Source of the DNA: Diplolepis rosae
Taxonomy: Eukaryota; Arthropoda; Insecta; Hymenoptera; Diplolepididae
Length of the DNA stretch: 64,000 nt
Assembly: GCA_030998225.1 (NCBI GenBank)
Contig: JAPYXD010000697.1
Coordinates: forward strand, 1,178,001-1,242,000
Direction: 5' to 3'
Each line of letters opens with the position of its first letter. The stretch's first letter is position 1. Below are positions 62,626 to 64,000 of this stretch, one piece after another. The notes beneath the pieces are model-generated. The model was not told the DNA's origin. It ran no database searches and saw only the letters and a program-made list of their open reading frames with translations. Position numbers and translations under genes: made by a program.

Positions 62626-64000
62626 GCTAAAAACAGTTATTCGCATATTTGATATTTTTGATAATACACGATTCAATATAGCATAAAAGGTTGAAAGCGA
62701 ACAATAAAACGTTTTGTTTAACATACGAAAATGCGGATATGGTTTTTAGGTTTTTGACAAATTTCACTTTTTTAGGTTCGACACTAGACAATATGCAAAC
62801 ATTGCATAATATGTGAACATTTTTACTTCTCGCGAAGCTAAAAACTGTTATTCTGGTATTTGGCATCTTCGATAATACACGATTCAATATAGCATGAAAA
62901 CATGAAACCGAACAATATAACTTCGTACTTAACCTACGAAAGTGTAGATACGATTTTTCAGTTTATTAAGCATAACTTAGATAATACACTATTCAATATA
63001 GAAAAAAACGACGACAGCAATCAATAAACCTTTTTGTTGAACATACGAAAATGCGAATGCGGTTTTTAGGTTTTTGACAAAATTCACATTTTAGGTTCGA
63101 CACTAGACAATAAACAAACATTGCTTAATATGTGAACATTTTTACTTCTCGCGAAGCTAAAAACTGTTATTCTTATATTTGGCAACTTCGATAATACACA
63201 ATTCAATATAGCGTGAAAAGATAAAACCGAACAATATAACTTCGTACTTAAACTACGAAAGTGTAAATACGATTTTTCAGTTTATAAAGCATGCACGTTT
63301 CAAGGTTCGAATCTGAACATTACTCAAACATTGCTTAGTATGTGATCATTTTTAATTCTCGTGATGCTAAAAACAGTTATTCGCATATTTGATATTTTTG
63401 ATAATACACGATTCAATATAGCATAAAAGGTTGAAAGCGAACAATAAAACGTTTTGTTTAACATAGGAAAATGCGGATATGGTTTTTAGGTTTTTGACAA
63501 ATTTCACTTTTTTAGGTTGGACACTAGACAATATGCAAACATGGCATAATATGTGAACATTTTTACTTCTCGCGAAGCTAAAAACTGTTATTCTCATAAT
63601 TTGCAACTTCGATAAGACACAATTCAATATAGCATGAAAAGATAAAACCGAACAATATAACTTCGTACTTAACCAACGAAAGTGTAAATACGATTTTTCA
63701 GTTTATAAAGCATGCACGTTTCAAGTTTCGAAACTGAACATTACTCAAACATTGCTTAGTATGTGATCATTTTTAATTCTCGTGATGCTAAAAACAGTTA
63801 TTCGCATATTTGATATTTTTGATAATACACGATTCAATATAGCATAAAAGGTTGAAAGCGAACAATAAAACGTTTTGTTTAACATAGGAAAATGCGGATA
63901 TGGTTTTTAGGTTTTTGACAAATTTCACTTTTTTAGGTTCGACACTAGACAATATGCAAACATTGCATAATATGTGAACATTTTTACTTCTCGCGAAGCT
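62626..64000. repeat. Domain II HOR, partial copy cut by the window end
   Basis: Modules: A 62626, C 62837-63155, B 63156, A 63366, B 63577-63786, then a full 211 bp A at 63787-63997 where the standard HOR has the 166 bp S, and 3 bases of the next module. The C has AACTTAGATAATACACTATT, an intermediate between the usual junction and the AT-expanded one at 58915-59243. Confidence 0.88.

Larger units (their letters stand above)
1..64000. repeat. Continuous A-B dimeric satellite array with higher-order repeats
   Basis: Every part of the window can be placed in one of two monomer families. A starts GCTAAAAACAGTTATTC and ends CTTCTCGCGAA. B starts GCTAAAAACTGTTATTC and ends ATTCTCGTGAT. The two align end to end (shared blocks include GATTCAATATAG, TACGATTTTT and ATATGTGA), so B and A are old duplicates of one roughly 210 bp ancestor. 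The textbook dimer is 12746-12956 (A, 211 bp) plus 12957-13166 (B, 210 bp). I tiled bases 2-63997 with about 295 modules and the lengths sum exactly for the copies I added up. No unique sequence, transposon end, tRNA or rRNA is visible. All modules point the same way, and I saw no inverted segment. The array runs off both window ends, so its full size is unknown. Centromeric or other heterochromatic satellite is the likely role, by analogy with other HOR arrays. Confidence 0.97.
17459..64000. repeat. Domain II: 1956 bp HOR territory and its length variants
   Basis: Successive B4 markers are 1956 bp apart at 17292/19248, 53256/55212 and 60503/62459, 1955 bp at 38813/40768 and 1953 bp at 23742/25695. 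Other spacings are explained by loss or gain of whole modules. A4 consistently carries GGTTTTAGACATAATTCAC instead of the domain I deletion. The AAGAGGCGAAAACG form of B is absent except for a partial match near 32924. Confidence 0.9.

Noticed and set aside
352..63627. Some fifty minus-strand open frames of 61-100 codons as genes
   Set aside because: They are the same A-module frame over and over, starting with TTG in the copy I traced, with no recognisable domain. They end wherever the module phase changes. The 100-codon versions arise only because one A of GCTAAAAACAG is missing and the frame reads on.
1..64000. CRISPR array
   Set aside because: Units are 166-319 bp and the sequence between any recurring motifs is itself repeated, so there are no short repeats with unique spacers.
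1..64000. CENP-B box
   Set aside because: The consensus NTTCGNNNNANNCGGGN needs CGGG, which I do not find in the A or B consensus. TTCG motifs are present but without the rest.
1..64000. Transposon or retroelement insertions
   Set aside because: No terminal repeats, target-site duplications or non-satellite insert were found; module lengths tile the window without gaps.
1..64000. Whole window as a collapsed or artificial assembly
   Set aside because: Copies carry many private and nested shared variants that agree with module phylogeny, which an artefact would not produce. Only 32.6-33.6 kb looks suspicious.

Overview
The whole 64 kb window is one tandem satellite-DNA array. No protein-coding gene, RNA gene or transposon can be supported in it. 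Two diverged, aligned monomer types alternate: A (usually 211 bp) and B (usually 210 bp), giving a basic 421 bp A-B dimer. A hand count of one A monomer (12746-12956) gives 63 G+C in 211 bases, about 30 percent. Such an array, with two-level periodicity, points to constitutive heterochromatin of a eukaryote, such as a centromere, pericentromere or sex-chromosome block. I do not recognise the satellite and cannot name the species.

I tiled the window by hand from base 2 to base 63997 into about 295 consecutive modules with no intervening unique DNA. The modules are: A; B; S (A with a 45 bp internal deletion, 166 bp); C (a B head fused to an A tail, 319 bp); c (C with a further 12 bp deletion, 307 bp); A4 (an A with its own sequence, often preceded by TTAAT rather than GTGAT); and B4 (208 bp, with a diagnostic CACGATTCACTATAG near its start). 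A4-B4 closes each higher-order repeat (HOR). There are 26 B4 markers (one with a 1 bp insertion). I take each HOR copy to start directly after B4.

Layout: 1-10274 is domain I, with long HORs (4155 and 3486 bp, plus a partial copy), a 16 bp deletion in A4 and a B variant carrying AAGAGGCGAAAACG. 10275-17458 is a disordered transition with irregular copies and several deletion junctions. 17459-64000 is domain II, whose standard HOR is 1956 bp (A-C-B-A-B-S-B-A4-B4), seen at exactly that length at 17459-19414 and 60670-62625 and between the B4 markers at 53256 and 55212. An expanded 2594 bp HOR occurs twice at the same length (30056-32649, 36386-38979). The other copies I summed (1116, 1478, 1532, 1537, 1580, 1679, 1900, 1911, 1953, 1955, 1978, 2216, 4249 bp) equal sums of module lengths with a few 1-3 bp indels. 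This is the expected footprint of unequal crossing-over and gene conversion in register with the modules.

The recurring minus-strand open frame of about 86 codons is a by-product of the A monomer. In the copy I checked base by base it begins with TTG, not ATG. The points most worth a second look are the exact HOR module arithmetic, the domain I/II switch near 11 kb, a scrambled patch at 33.1-33.6 kb, a 17 bp dyad (TATGCAA-NNN-TTGCATA) that is intact in A4 and so recurs about once per HOR, and a Pol III B-box-like 11-mer in some B monomers.
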